DNA of 64,000 bases, from contig JAJUJX010000001.1 in NCBI GenBank assembly GCA_029265125.1, positions 124,001 to 188,000 of the forward strand. The letters are read 5' to 3'. The position numbers and the translations under genes are program-made. Under the pieces are notes generated by a model. It saw only the letters and a program-made list of their open reading frames with translations. It did not search any database and had not been told where the DNA came from. Below, piece after piece: positions 43,022-52,565 of the stretch. Origin of the DNA: Tolumonas sp008015085 (GTDB lineage: Bacteria; Pseudomonadota; Gammaproteobacteria; Enterobacterales; Aeromonadaceae). Position 1 is the stretch's first letter. Each line of letters starts with the position of its first letter.

Positions 43022-44152
43022 TTAGAAGTCGTAGCGCACAGCCAGTTGCATGTCGTTTTTATAGTCGTATTTGCTGTCGGTATCTTTATCGTTGATACGG
43101 TATTCAGCAGCTAACCGCAGGTTTTTGTTGAATTTGTACTGTGCACCTAGGGTGTAGTATTTAACGGTATCAACATCCTCTTTGCCTGATTGTTCTACAG
43201 TCTGATTGTTATACATCGCCATCAGACCAAAGCCGTTCACGAAGTCATAGCCAGCAACTGCTTCGATACCGGTGTGATCTTTATCAACACCAACAAAGTC
43301 AGTACCCTTGGCATAGTTCACGCCAACATAAGTTGCTTTGTCATCATATTTAGCGCCAATGATCCACAGTTTGGCATCGGTGCTTTCGCCTTTGCTCTCA
43401 AATTTACCAACGTTGTAGCCAGTACCAATACTGAAGTTCATTGGCAGGTTATAGGCAGCCGCGATACCGTATGCATCAGCACTCTTGCTGTCGTTAGTGT
43501 TGCCACCAGTTTCTTCTTTGGTATCGCCGTCAAATTTGTAGCTGGCGTCGATCATGAATTCTTTGTCAGCACCGAATACACCCGAGTATTTCACTACATC
43601 AGCCGCGCGGCCGGTAGCATAAGTGTCCGTTGCTACGCCCAGTGCTTCGTTACCGTAACCATCAGTCAGTGATTTATCGGTCCAGTCACTGATCAAAGAT
43701 ACGGCGCCTTTCTGACGCCCGAAAGTAGCCTGACCCCAGTTCTCATCTTTCAGACCACCGTAGGCCAGACGGGTACGCAGGTTGCCATCATTAGAATCAG
43801 AAGTGGTTACAGTGATCTCTTCACCATCTGTATTGGTTACTGTGTCAGTTTTATCACCGTTCAGTGTTTTTTCACTGTTACCAATATTTAATTGAGCTTC
43901 ATAAACACCGATGGCTTTCATGGTGCCGCTCACAACCGCGTCGCCTTTAGCGCCGAAACGGATAAACTGGTTGGCACCAATTTTCTCACTCTTCTCACCT
44001 GGGGTACCGGCTTTTTCTTTGGTACCGAAGTAGTGGCCTGCATAGGCTCGGCCATTTAGATCCAGAGACACTTTTTCGTTTTTATAAACTTCAGCGGCGT
44101 TGGCTTGGGTCGCAGCCAACAGAGCAATGGCTACAGCAGTTAATTTTTTCAT
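43022..44152 (-). CDS. outer-membrane general porin (OmpC/OmpU type)
   Basis: 376 residues from ATG 44152, chosen over the adjacent ATG because AAGGA is then six bases upstream. The signal peptide MKKLTAVAIALLAATQANA is followed by a beta-barrel pattern, starting EVYKNEKVSLDLNGRAYAG and ending in LAVRYDF with the C-terminal Phe needed for BAM-dependent assembly. The length suits a 16-strand trimeric porin. The loop near residues 60-95, rich in Thr, Asp and Asn, and another near 205 are probably surface-exposed. Pore selectivity cannot be inferred. Confidence 0.88.
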   Translation of the reverse strand: MKKLTAVAIALLAATQANAAEVYKNEKVSLDLNGRAYAGHYFGTKEKAGTPGEKSEKIGANQFIRFGAKGDAVVSGTMKAIGVYEAQLNIGNSEKTLNGDKTDTVTNTDGEEITVTTSDSNDGNLRTRLAYGGLKDENWGQATFGRQKGAVSLISDWTDKSLTDGYGNEALGVATDTYATGRAADVVKYSGVFGADKEFMIDASYKFDGDTKEETGGNTNDSKSADAYGIAAAYNLPMNFSIGTGYNVGKFESKGESTDAKLWIIGAKYDDKATYVGVNYAKGTDFVGVDKDHTGIEAVAGYDFVNGFGLMAMYNNQTVEQSGKEDVDTVKYYTLGAQYKFNKNLRLAAEYRINDKDTDSKYDYKNDMQLAVRYDF

Positions 44153-44387
44153 CATCGATCCTTAATAATTTTCTTGTGAGGGTCGGGGTGTCCCGATTAA
44201 TTCCGAAAGAGAGATTAGGTGGCTTCGATGACGGTTCTGTTACGACAAAATTAAGCTTTTGTTGATCTTGTTCACAATTTGTTCTGACATGGTTGTACTC
44301 TCGGCAGTCACAACCAAGTGTGGTAAACTCGCGCGCATTGGCTGTTAGGCCACCATTCTGAACGTATCTGATCTGCAGGAACTCCCA

Positions 44388-45395
44388 ATGAGACGTGAAC
44401 TGGCAATTGAATTTTCCCGTGTAACTGAAGCGGCGGCACTGGCTGGCTATAAGTGGCTGGGCCGTGGTGATAAAAATCTGGCTGATGGTGCCGCGGTTGA
44501 AGCGATGCGCTTTGTACTGAACCAGATTGAAATCGATGGCGAGATCGTGATCGGTGAAGGTGAAATTGACGAAGCGCCTATGCTGTATATCGGTGAAAAA
44601 GTTGGTTGTGGCGGTGACGGAGTAGATATCGCGGTTGATCCGATCGATGGTACCCGCATGACAGCAATGGGACAGAATAACGCGGTTGCAGTACTGGCTG
44701 CCGGTGATAAAGGTTCGTTCCTGAAAGCACCGGATATGTATATGGAAAAGCTGATTGTTGGCCCGAAAGCCAAAGGTGCTATCGATCTGAATCGTCCGCT
44801 GGCTGAGAACATTATAGCGGTTGCCCGCGCACTGGATAAACCACTGCACCGTCTGAGTGTGATCACGTTGGCTAAGCCTCGTCATGAAGCAGCGATTAAA
44901 GAGATGCAGGAAATGGGTGTTCGTGTGTTTGCTATTCCTGATGGTGACGTCGCTGCATCAATGCTGACTTGTCTGCCAGACAATGAAATCGACATGTTGT
45001 ATTGCATCGGCGGTGCACCAGAAGGGGTGATTTCTGCAGCGACAGTACGTGCACTGGATGGCGATATGCAGGGTCGTCTGTTACCTCGTCATCAGGTAAA
45101 GGGCGATACACCTGAAAACCGTGAACTGGGCGCTCAGGAAATTGCCCGCTGTGAGAAAATGGGTATCGATGTGAATACCGTGTTGACGCTGAAAGACATG
45201 GCGAAGACCGACAACGTGATTATTTCTGTCACTGGTATCACGAAAGGCGACTTGTTGGAAGGTATTACCAGCGACGGTATGCTGGCGACAACAGAAACCC
45301 TGCTGATCCGCGGTAAGTCACGCACTATCCGCCGCATTCACTCTACGCATTACCTGCAGCGTAAAGATCCTCAGATCCAGAAAATCATTTTCTGA
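44388..45395 (+). CDS. glpX: fructose-1,6-bisphosphatase, class II
   Basis: 335 residues. Lithium-sensitive phosphatase fold with the metal motifs GEGEIDEAPML and DPIDGTRM, then the substrate segments CIGGAPEGVISAA and VTGITKGDLL. It hydrolyses fructose 1,6-bisphosphate in gluconeogenesis. In E. coli glpX belongs to the glpFKX operon; here it stands alone, divergent from the porin, with a terminator after it. Confidence 0.95.
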   Translation: MRRELAIEFSRVTEAAALAGYKWLGRGDKNLADGAAVEAMRFVLNQIEIDGEIVIGEGEIDEAPMLYIGEKVGCGGDGVDIAVDPIDGTRMTAMGQNNAVAVLAAGDKGSFLKAPDMYMEKLIVGPKAKGAIDLNRPLAENIIAVARALDKPLHRLSVITLAKPRHEAAIKEMQEMGVRVFAIPDGDVAASMLTCLPDNEIDMLYCIGGAPEGVISAATVRALDGDMQGRLLPRHQVKGDTPENRELGAQEIARCEKMGIDVNTVLTLKDMAKTDNVIISVTGITKGDLLEGITSDGMLATTETLLIRGKSRTIRRIHSTHYLQRKDPQIQKIIF

Positions 45396-45415
45396 TTTTA
45401 ATTCTGGTCAGTGAT

Positions 45416-45452
45416 AGAGGCTGAACCGGGTTTCCGGGCTCAGCCTTTTTTT
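45416..45452 (+). terminator. rho-independent terminator of glpX
   Basis: AGGCTGA / TCAGCCT stem around a 15-base GC-rich loop, followed by seven T residues that reach into the 3' end of the opposite gene. Confidence 0.85.
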
Positions 45453-45838
45453 CAGAAATTCAGTTGCCACACATTGCCATCGGCATGGAAACCAGCTTGC
45501 CTTAAAAAGGCCTGTAAGCCATCTTGTTCTGCTGCATCCACTTTACTCAGGTCAATGCTCACTTTTTGTTGCTTCTGCTCTATCATCCAGCGAATGGTAT
45601 CGGCCAGCAGATAACGACCTATTCCGCGACGGCGCGTTAAATCACGCACGGCAAAATAACTAAGCTGATTGCCCTGAGTGATCGCGAGCCCGACTACCCG
45701 GTCATTAAAGGTAGCCAGGTGCCAGTCACCTAATGTCTGAGCTTGTTCGCTTGTTAGCTGATTGGCTTGTAATAGTTTGCTTAAGCTCTCTTGCCAGAGT
45801 GGTAAAACGTCATGGGAATGATGAACAGTTAAACGCAT
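45452..45838 (-). CDS. panM: GNAT acetyltransferase of the PanM/PanZ group
   Basis: 128 residues (E. coli PanM has 127). One GNAT fold with the acetyl-CoA motif VRDLTRRRGIGRYLL, very close to the E. coli segment VREVTRRRGVGQYLL, and a similar ending around LRQAGFHADGNVWQ. PanM binds acetyl-CoA and drives the self-cleavage of pro-PanD that makes active aspartate decarboxylase for pantothenate synthesis. The overall similarity otherwise looks modest, so another small acetyltransferase cannot be excluded. panD is not in the window. Confidence 0.62.
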   Translation of the reverse strand: MRLTVHHSHDVLPLWQESLSKLLQANQLTSEQAQTLGDWHLATFNDRVVGLAITQGNQLSYFAVRDLTRRRGIGRYLLADTIRWMIEQKQQKVSIDLSKVDAAEQDGLQAFLRQAGFHADGNVWQLNF

Positions 45839-45881
45839 GGTGGTGTTCCGGATACAAATAAAAAACAGTGTAACACTAAAT

Positions 45882-45913
45882 AAAAAGCCCCATCATCAGG
45901 ACGGGGCTTTTTT
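45882..45913 (-). terminator. rho-independent terminator of gltBD
   Basis: AAAAAGCCCC / GGGGCTTTTT with an eleven-base loop, 19 bases after the gltD stop; U-rich on the minus strand as required. Confidence 0.88.
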
Positions 45914-45931
45914 GCTATTCAGTTCAGTGAA

Positions 45932-47398
45932 TTAGCGAGGTAACAGGCTGGAGCCCATCAAGTATGTGTCCACTTCCCGGGCACATTGACGGCCTTCACG
46001 GATTGCCCATACCACCAGTGACTGACCGCGACGGATATCGCCGGCAGCAAACACTTTCGGTACAGAGGTCGCGTAGCAGCCTTCGCCATCGGTAGACGCA
46101 TTCACATTACCACGGGCATCTTTTGCTACACCGAAGGCATCCAGTACTTTAGCCAGTGGGTTAGTGAAACCCATAGCCAGGAATACTGCATCTGCTTTCA
46201 GTTCAAATTCGGAGCCTGGAATTTCGACCAGTTTACCGTCTTTGAATTCAACCTTAACCAGTTTCAGACCCGTCAGCTTACCGTTTTCGCCGATAAACTC
46301 TTTGGTTGATACCGCGAACTCACGTACGCAGCCTTCTTCATGAGATGAAGAGGTACGTAGTTTCAGCGGCCAGTATGGCCAGGTCAGCGCTTTATTTTCC
46401 TGCACAGGCGGTTGCGGCATGACTTCCAGCTGAGTCACAGAAGCCGCACCGTGACGATTAGAGGTACCAACACAGTCAGAACCAGTATCACCACCGCCGA
46501 TCACCACAACGTGTTTACCTTTGACGTTGATTGGATTAGCTCCATCACCAGCAACTTCTTTGTTTTGCGGGATCAGGAATTCCAAGGCAAAGTGAACACC
46601 GCTCAGTTCACGGCCAGGCACAGGCAGATCACGAGGAGTTTCTGAACCGCCAGCCAGAACAACGGCATCGAATTCAGCATCCAGCTGGGCTGGAGTGACT
46701 ACGTTTTTGGCATCGTTGGCAACGCCTGCAGGCAAGCTGCTATCCAGCGCAATAAGGGTGTTTGTTTTGAACACCACACCTTCAGCTTCTAACTGTGCAG
46801 CGCGACGATCAATCACACTCTTGTCCAGTTTGAAGTCAGGGATACCATAACGAAGCAGACCACCAACGCGGCTGTTTTTCTCAAATACAGTCACGTCATG
46901 ACCTGCGCGTGCCAGTTGCTGAGCTGCAGCCAGACCCGCAGGGCCTGAACCTACTACTGCCACTTTCTTGCCGGTTTTAACAGCTGCAGGCTGTGGTTTC
47001 ACCCAGCCATTTTCCCATGCGGTATCAATGATGAAACGTTCGATTGATTTGATACCAACCGGTTCAACATTGATGCCCAGAGTACAGGCTGCTTCACAAG
47101 GGGCCGGACAAATCCGGCCTGTGAATTCTGGGAAGTTGTTGGTGGAGTGCAGAACACGGATCGCCATTTCTGCTTTACCGCGATAAACCAGATCGTTCCA
47201 GTCAGGAATGATGTTATTTACCGGGCAACCGTTGTTACAGAAAGGAATGCCGCAATCCATGCAACGTGCGCCCTGGGTAGAGGCTTCCTGCACTGTCAGG
47301 GTTGGTACAAATTCCCCGTAATGTTTTACACGTTCTTCAACAGGAGCATAGTGTTCCTTCACGCGTTCAAACTCGAGAAAACCAGTTGGCTTACCCAT
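45932..47398 (-). CDS. gltD: glutamate synthase small subunit
   Basis: 488 residues. The N-terminal cysteines CMDCGIPFCNNGCPVNN and CPAPCEAAC bind 4Fe-4S clusters; FAD binds at VVGSGPAGLAAAQQL and NADPH at VVIGGGDTGSDCVGT. The subunit passes electrons from NADPH to GltB. The opening MGKPTGFLEFER and the iron-sulfur region resemble the version in betaproteobacteria and Gram-positives more than E. coli GltD, by recollection. The start codon overlaps the gltB stop by one base, so translation is coupled. Confidence 0.95.
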   Translation of the reverse strand: MGKPTGFLEFERVKEHYAPVEERVKHYGEFVPTLTVQEASTQGARCMDCGIPFCNNGCPVNNIIPDWNDLVYRGKAEMAIRVLHSTNNFPEFTGRICPAPCEAACTLGINVEPVGIKSIERFIIDTAWENGWVKPQPAAVKTGKKVAVVGSGPAGLAAAQQLARAGHDVTVFEKNSRVGGLLRYGIPDFKLDKSVIDRRAAQLEAEGVVFKTNTLIALDSSLPAGVANDAKNVVTPAQLDAEFDAVVLAGGSETPRDLPVPGRELSGVHFALEFLIPQNKEVAGDGANPINVKGKHVVVIGGGDTGSDCVGTSNRHGAASVTQLEVMPQPPVQENKALTWPYWPLKLRTSSSHEEGCVREFAVSTKEFIGENGKLTGLKLVKVEFKDGKLVEIPGSEFELKADAVFLAMGFTNPLAKVLDAFGVAKDARGNVNASTDGEGCYATSVPKVFAAGDIRRGQSLVVWAIREGRQCAREVDTYLMGSSLLPR

Positions 47399-50300
47399 TA
47401 CGCAATCTCCTTTTCCTGCTGTGCAGCAGCCATTTCCTTCAGAGCACGACGGTACTCGTTTGGATAAACTTTTACAAACTTACCACGGTAGGCATCCCAG
47501 TCAGCCAGAATCGCTTTCGCTCGAGGACTGCCAGTAAATTCAGCGTGCTGTTCTACCAGTGCTTTCAGCTGTTCTTCGTCGCTCTGATCGTTGTGCCATG
47601 GTTCATCAGTAGATTGTTCAGCGGTTGGCAGAACTTTCTCCAGGGTCACCATAGACAGGTTACAACGGGCGTTGAAGCTGTTGTCTTCGTCCAGCACATA
47701 AGCCAGACCGCCTGACATACCCGCTGCGAAGTTACGGCCTGTCTGGCCAAGAACAACTACAGTACCACCGGTCATGTATTCACAACCATGGTCACCAACA
47801 CCTTCGACCACTGCAGCTGCGCCTGAGTTACGAACAGCAAAACGTTCGCCGCCGACACCGCTCAGGAATGCCTGACCAGAGGTTGCACCGTACATCACTG
47901 TGTTGCCGATAATGGTATTTTCGTGTGTTTTGCCAGTGAAGTTAGCATTTGGACGCACGATGATCCGGCCACCTGACAAACCTTTACCGACATAGTCGTT
48001 ACCTTCACCGACCAGATCCAGTGTCACACCTTTAGCCAGGAATGCTGCGAAGCTCTGACCTGCAGTCCCGTTCAGGGTGACATGGATGGTGTCATCCGGC
48101 AGACCTGCGCCACCGTAGCGTTTAGCAACGGCACCAGACAGCATGGTACCTACGGTACGGTTGATGTTTTTCACCGGTACTTCGATACGAACAGCTTCGC
48201 CTTTTTCCAGTGCTGGCTGAGCCAGTTTGATCAGCTCCTGATCCAACGCTTTGTGCAGTGCATGATCCTGAGTGCCAGCATGCAGACGTGGTTCATCTGC
48301 ATCTACAGCTGGCTGATAGAATACATTGCTGAAGTCCAGACCCTGAGCTTTCCAGTGTTCAACACCAGCTCGTTTATCCAGCAGGTCAGAACGGCCAATC
48401 AGGTCGTCAAACTTACGGATACCCATTTCAGCCATCAGTTCACGCACTTCTTCAGCGACGAAGAAGAAGTAGTTCACAACGTGTTCTGGTTGACCAGAGA
48501 AGCGTTTACGCAGCTCAGGATCCTGAGTTGCAACACCAACTGGACAGGTGTTCAGATGGCATTTACGCATCATGATACAGCCTTCAACCACCAGTGGCGC
48601 GGTTGCGAAACCGAATTCATCTGCACCCAAAAGTGCACCGATGATAACGTCACGACCGGTTTTGATCTGACCGTCAACCTGTACGCGGATACGACCACGC
48701 AGGCGGTTCAGTACCAGAGTCTGTTGTGTTTCTGCCAGACCCAGTTCCCACGGAGAACCGGCATATTTGATAGATGACAGTGGCGATGCACCGGTACCAC
48801 CATCGTGGCCTGCGATTACTACGTGGTCTGCTTTCGCTTTGGATACGCCCGCAGCAACCGTACCAACACCCACTTCAGACACCAGTTTCACAGAAACAGA
48901 GGCCGCTGGGTTGGCGTTTTTCAGATCGTGGATCAGCTGAGCCAAATCTTCGATCGAGTAAATATCGTGGTGCGGAGGTGGAGAAATCAGACCTACACCC
49001 GGTACGGAGTGACGCAGTTTACCGATATATTCAGAAACTTTATCGCCAGGTAACTGACCACCTTCACCTGGTTTAGCACCCTGAGCCATCTTGATCTGGA
49101 TCTGATCAGCATTCACCAAATATTCAACGGTGACACCGAAACGACCAGAAGCAACCTGTTTGATCGCTGAACGTAAGCTGTCACCCGCTTGCAGTTCCAG
49201 ATCACGTTCGATACGTGATTTACCGATAATTTCAGACAGCAGGGTAGGCTGGCTAACCGGAATGAAACGGTTTGCGTCTTCACCACCTTCACCAGTGTTA
49301 GATTTACCGCCGATACGGTTCATCGCAACAGCCAGTGTGGTATGCGCTTCGGTAGAAATAGAACCCAGCGACATCGCGCCGGTAGCGAAACGTTTAACGA
49401 TCTCTTTCGCGGATTCAACTTCTTCCAACGGAACTGGTTCGGCTGCTTTCTTGATCTCAAACAGACCGCGCAGTGTCAGATGACGTTTAGTCTGGTCGTT
49501 GATGATCTTCGCATACTCTTTGTAGCTCTCGTATTTACCGCTACGAGTAGAGTGTTGCAGCTTAGCAATGGCGTCTGGTGTCCACAGGTGATCTTCACCG
49601 CGGATACGGAATGCGTATTCACCGCCGGTTTCCAGCATGTTTTCCAGTACTGGGTCAGCAGAGAATGCGCCTTCATGCATGCGGATTGCTTCTTCTGCTA
49701 CATCGAACAGGCCGATACCTTCGACTTTAGATGGGGTGCCGGAGAAGTATTTGTCTACAAATGCTTTCTTCAGACCAACCGCTTCGAAGATTTGTGCGCC
49801 GGTGTAAGACATGTAAGTGGAGATACCCATCTTAGACATGACTTTGCACAGACCTTTGCCAACTGCTTTCACGAAGTTAGCAACGTATTTCTCTTCTTTG
49901 GCTGCATCACCGCCCGCCATTTCACGCAGGGTTTCCATAGCAAGCCATGGATGAACAGCTTCAGCACCGTAACCACCCAGCAACGCAAAGTGATGAGTCT
50001 CACGGGCAGAACCGGTTTCAACCACCAGACCAGTGTTGGTACGCAGACCTTTTTTCACCAGGTGCAGGTGAACAGTTGACGTAGCCAGCAGAGCTGGAAT
50101 AGCGATATGGTCACGATCCAGTGTACGGTCAGAGATCAACAGAATGTTGGCGCCGCCACGTACCGCATCTTCAGCTTCAGCAGCCAGAGAGGCCAGACGG
50201 GCTTCAATACCTTCTTTGCCCCACGCAGCCGGATAGCAGATATTCAGTTCATGTGAACGGAATTTGCCATTCGTGTATTGCTGAATGTTGCGGATCTTCT

Positions 50301-52035
50301 CGATTTTCGCTGCATTCAGAATTGGCTGAGCTACTTCCAGACGAATCGGTGGATTGATATCTGCATTGTTCAGTAAGTTTGGACGCGGGCCGATGAAAGA
50401 CACCAGCGACATAACCATCTCTTCGCGGATCGGGTCGATCGGCGGGTTGGTTACCTGGGCGAACAACTGACGGAAGTAGTTGTACAGCACTTTATTTTTG
50501 CTGGAAAGCACTGGCAGAGCGGCATCGTTACCCATAGAGCCGATCGCTTCTTCGCCTTTTTCTGCCATTGGAGTCAGCAGAACTTTAGCGTCTTCCATGG
50601 TGTAACCGAAGGCTTGCTGGTAATCCAGCAGCGAGGCTTTCTTGTCGAAAGGCTGTGCTTCACCCGGAATTTCGTCGATGTTGATACGAACTTTGCTCAG
50701 CCACTCACGGTATGGTTTGGAGTTAGCCAGAGAGTCTTTCAGCTCTTTGTCATCGATGATACGGCCTTGTTCCATGTCAATCAGGAACATTTTGCCCGGT
50801 TGCAGACGCCATTTCTGAGCGATACGGGAGTCTTCGATTGGCAATACGCCAGATTCAGAAGCCATAACGACCAGGTCATCTTTGGTCACCAGATAACGCG
50901 CAGGACGCAGACCGTTACGATCCAGCGTTGCACCAATCTGACGGCCGTCAGTGAAAGCAACAGCGGCTGGGCCGTCCCATGGTTCCATCATGGCTGCATG
51001 ATATTCATAGAATGCGCGACGGTTTTCGTCCATCAGGGAGTGTTTTTCCCACGCTTCAGGAATCATCATCATGACAGCATGAGCCATGGAGTAACCACCC
51101 ATGATCAGCAGTTCCAGTGCGTTATCGAACGACGCAGAGTCTGACTGACCTGGATAAATCAGAGGCCATACTTTATCTAAGTCGGCACCCAGCACTGGAG
51201 AGGTGACTGAACGCTCACGGGCACGCATCCAGTTCACGTTACCGCGAACCGTGTTGATCTCGCCATTGTGCGCGATCATGCGGAATGGGTGTGCCAGATC
51301 CCAGGTTGGGAAGGTGTTCGTAGAGAAACGTTGGTGAACAAGAGCCAGTGCAGATACACAGCGTGGATCCGCCAGGTCGTTATAATAAACACCAACCTGA
51401 TCTGCCAGCAGCAGACCTTTATAGTTCACTGTACGTGCAGAGAATGACGGCACGTAGAATTCGTAGCAGTGTTTGAGTTTCAGAGCACGAATGGCATGTG
51501 ATGCACGTTTGCGAATGATGTACAGTTTGCGTTCGAGCGCATCAGTAACCAGTACATCCTGACCGCGGGCAACGAAGATCTGACGAATGACAGGCTCTTT
51601 CGCTTTTACCGCAGGTGACATAGGCATGTCACGGTTTACTGGTACATCTCGCCAGCCCAGAACGATCTGGCCTTCACCGCGTACCGCACGTTCGATCTCT
51701 TCCTGGCAAGCCAGACGAGACGCCGCTTCCTGCGGCAGGAACACCATACCAACACCGTATTCACCTGCCTGTGGCAGCGTAATACCTTGTTTGGCCAGCT
51801 CTTCGCGATACAGTTGATCAGGGATTTGAATCAGAATACCCGCGCCATCGCCCTGCAATGGGTCTGCACCCACTGCACCACGGTGGTCGAGGTTCTTCAG
51901 GATCAACAAACCCTGTTCGACAATGCTATGACTTTTTTGACCCTTCATATGGGCCACAAATCCGACACCGCACGCATCATGTTCGTTTACGGGGTCATAC
52001 ATCCCTTGTCGTTGGGGTACCGCCGGTTCCATCAC
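47398..52035 (-). CDS. gltB: glutamate synthase large subunit
   Basis: 1545 residues. A short propeptide ends just before Cys22 (NEHDACGVGFVAH), the N-terminal nucleophile of the class II glutaminase domain. Then come the central domain, the FMN-binding synthase domain (about 850-1250, with SVKLVSEVGVGT and the 3Fe-4S cysteines in CHLNTCPVGVATQ), and the C-terminal beta-helix domain rich in Gly repeats. It makes two glutamates from glutamine and 2-oxoglutarate. A GTG at 52035, eight bases after AGAGGA, and an ATG at 52032 are both possible starts; I list the GTG. The control region upstream is long and AT-rich. Confidence 0.96.
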   Translation of the reverse strand: MMEPAVPQRQGMYDPVNEHDACGVGFVAHMKGQKSHSIVEQGLLILKNLDHRGAVGADPLQGDGAGILIQIPDQLYREELAKQGITLPQAGEYGVGMVFLPQEAASRLACQEEIERAVRGEGQIVLGWRDVPVNRDMPMSPAVKAKEPVIRQIFVARGQDVLVTDALERKLYIIRKRASHAIRALKLKHCYEFYVPSFSARTVNYKGLLLADQVGVYYNDLADPRCVSALALVHQRFSTNTFPTWDLAHPFRMIAHNGEINTVRGNVNWMRARERSVTSPVLGADLDKVWPLIYPGQSDSASFDNALELLIMGGYSMAHAVMMMIPEAWEKHSLMDENRRAFYEYHAAMMEPWDGPAAVAFTDGRQIGATLDRNGLRPARYLVTKDDLVVMASESGVLPIEDSRIAQKWRLQPGKMFLIDMEQGRIIDDKELKDSLANSKPYREWLSKVRINIDEIPGEAQPFDKKASLLDYQQAFGYTMEDAKVLLTPMAEKGEEAIGSMGNDAALPVLSSKNKVLYNYFRQLFAQVTNPPIDPIREEMVMSLVSFIGPRPNLLNNADINPPIRLEVAQPILNAAKIEKIRNIQQYTNGKFRSHELNICYPAAWGKEGIEARLASLAAEAEDAVRGGANILLISDRTLDRDHIAIPALLATSTVHLHLVKKGLRTNTGLVVETGSARETHHFALLGGYGAEAVHPWLAMETLREMAGGDAAKEEKYVANFVKAVGKGLCKVMSKMGISTYMSYTGAQIFEAVGLKKAFVDKYFSGTPSKVEGIGLFDVAEEAIRMHEGAFSADPVLENMLETGGEYAFRIRGEDHLWTPDAIAKLQHSTRSGKYESYKEYAKIINDQTKRHLTLRGLFEIKKAAEPVPLEEVESAKEIVKRFATGAMSLGSISTEAHTTLAVAMNRIGGKSNTGEGGEDANRFIPVSQPTLLSEIIGKSRIERDLELQAGDSLRSAIKQVASGRFGVTVEYLVNADQIQIKMAQGAKPGEGGQLPGDKVSEYIGKLRHSVPGVGLISPPPHHDIYSIEDLAQLIHDLKNANPAASVSVKLVSEVGVGTVAAGVSKAKADHVVIAGHDGGTGASPLSSIKYAGSPWELGLAETQQTLVLNRLRGRIRVQVDGQIKTGRDVIIGALLGADEFGFATAPLVVEGCIMMRKCHLNTCPVGVATQDPELRKRFSGQPEHVVNYFFFVAEEVRELMAEMGIRKFDDLIGRSDLLDKRAGVEHWKAQGLDFSNVFYQPAVDADEPRLHAGTQDHALHKALDQELIKLAQPALEKGEAVRIEVPVKNINRTVGTMLSGAVAKRYGGAGLPDDTIHVTLNGTAGQSFAAFLAKGVTLDLVGEGNDYVGKGLSGGRIIVRPNANFTGKTHENTIIGNTVMYGATSGQAFLSGVGGERFAVRNSGAAAVVEGVGDHGCEYMTGGTVVVLGQTGRNFAAGMSGGLAYVLDEDNSFNARCNLSMVTLEKVLPTAEQSTDEPWHNDQSDEEQLKALVEQHAEFTGSPRAKAILADWDAYRGKFVKVYPNEYRRALKEMAAAQQEKEIA

Positions 52036-52238
52036 GTTATTAATCCTCTCTGTAGATACGCGTCCATCCGCAGTCGTTAAAAAAGCCGGCTTAGGGGGCC
52101 AGCTTTATTGTTTTAACTCTGAGGGCTCGTAACCAAAAAATATACTGTGATTTTCGCCCCAATTCAAGGCAATAGAATTGGGGTTCAAATGATTCTTTTT
52201 TATTTAAAATTATTTATAAATCATACATATAAATAACA

Positions 52239-52253
52239 TCACCAAAATGGTGC
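52239..52253. promoter_or_regulatory. NtrC-like site upstream of gltBD
   Basis: TCACCAAAATGGTGC contains the palindrome CACCA-AAA-TGGTG and differs from the consensus GCACCA-N3-TGGTGC only at the first base. It lies about 205 bases upstream of gltB. Confidence 0.6.
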
Positions 52254-52358
52254 AAAAGATTTTTATATTGTACTAACTGATTGCATTTCTTTGTGAGTAT
52301 AGATGACTTTTTGCATTCTTATGGATAAATGTGCTTCATATTTTTTTAATATCAGTGA

Positions 52359-52397
52359 TTGCTGCTGTTATTCATTTGCAATGCATAAATATTCACC
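52359..52397. promoter_or_regulatory. ArgR-like box pair
   Basis: The right box core TGCATAAATATTCA (52382-52395) has one mismatch to TGAATWWWWATTCA. The left box keeps only the ATTCA half at 52370-52374. The two ATTCA elements are 21 bases apart, the standard spacing of paired ARG boxes. Confidence 0.5.
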
Positions 52398-52565
52398 TGT
52401 TTTGTGTCGTTGTATTGATGTAATTAACTTGTAACAAATTTACGCTTATCCGGTGCCTGGCTGGGTCTGCAATTTAGCGGCAGGTTCGAGAGAATATCTT
52501 CTTTATTTAAAGAAGAGATTTATATAATGATCTTTCTTCTGAAGGTTCAAGGATGCTGATTTAGT

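Larger units (their letters stand above)
52036..52565. promoter_or_regulatory. long AT-rich control region between gltB and the gcvA-like gene
   Basis: A 530-base stretch without a gene. The line 52201-52260 holds only 18% G+C, which suits H-NS, Lrp or IHF binding. It contains an NtrC-like palindrome (52239-52253) and an ArgR-like box pair (52359-52397). In E. coli gltBDF is governed by Lrp, IHF, CRP and ArgR through a long upstream region, so this layout is familiar. I found no sigma-54 promoter facing gltB. The right end carries the promoter of the gcvA-like gene, not placed. Confidence 0.65.

Noticed and set aside
48082..48777. 231-residue open frame antisense to gltB (and a similar one at 49342-50079)
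   Set aside because: Cys/Phe/Thr-rich shadows produced by gltB codon use.
52036..52200. Sigma-54 promoter facing gltB
   Set aside because: No GG-N10-GC pair in the right orientation close to the start.
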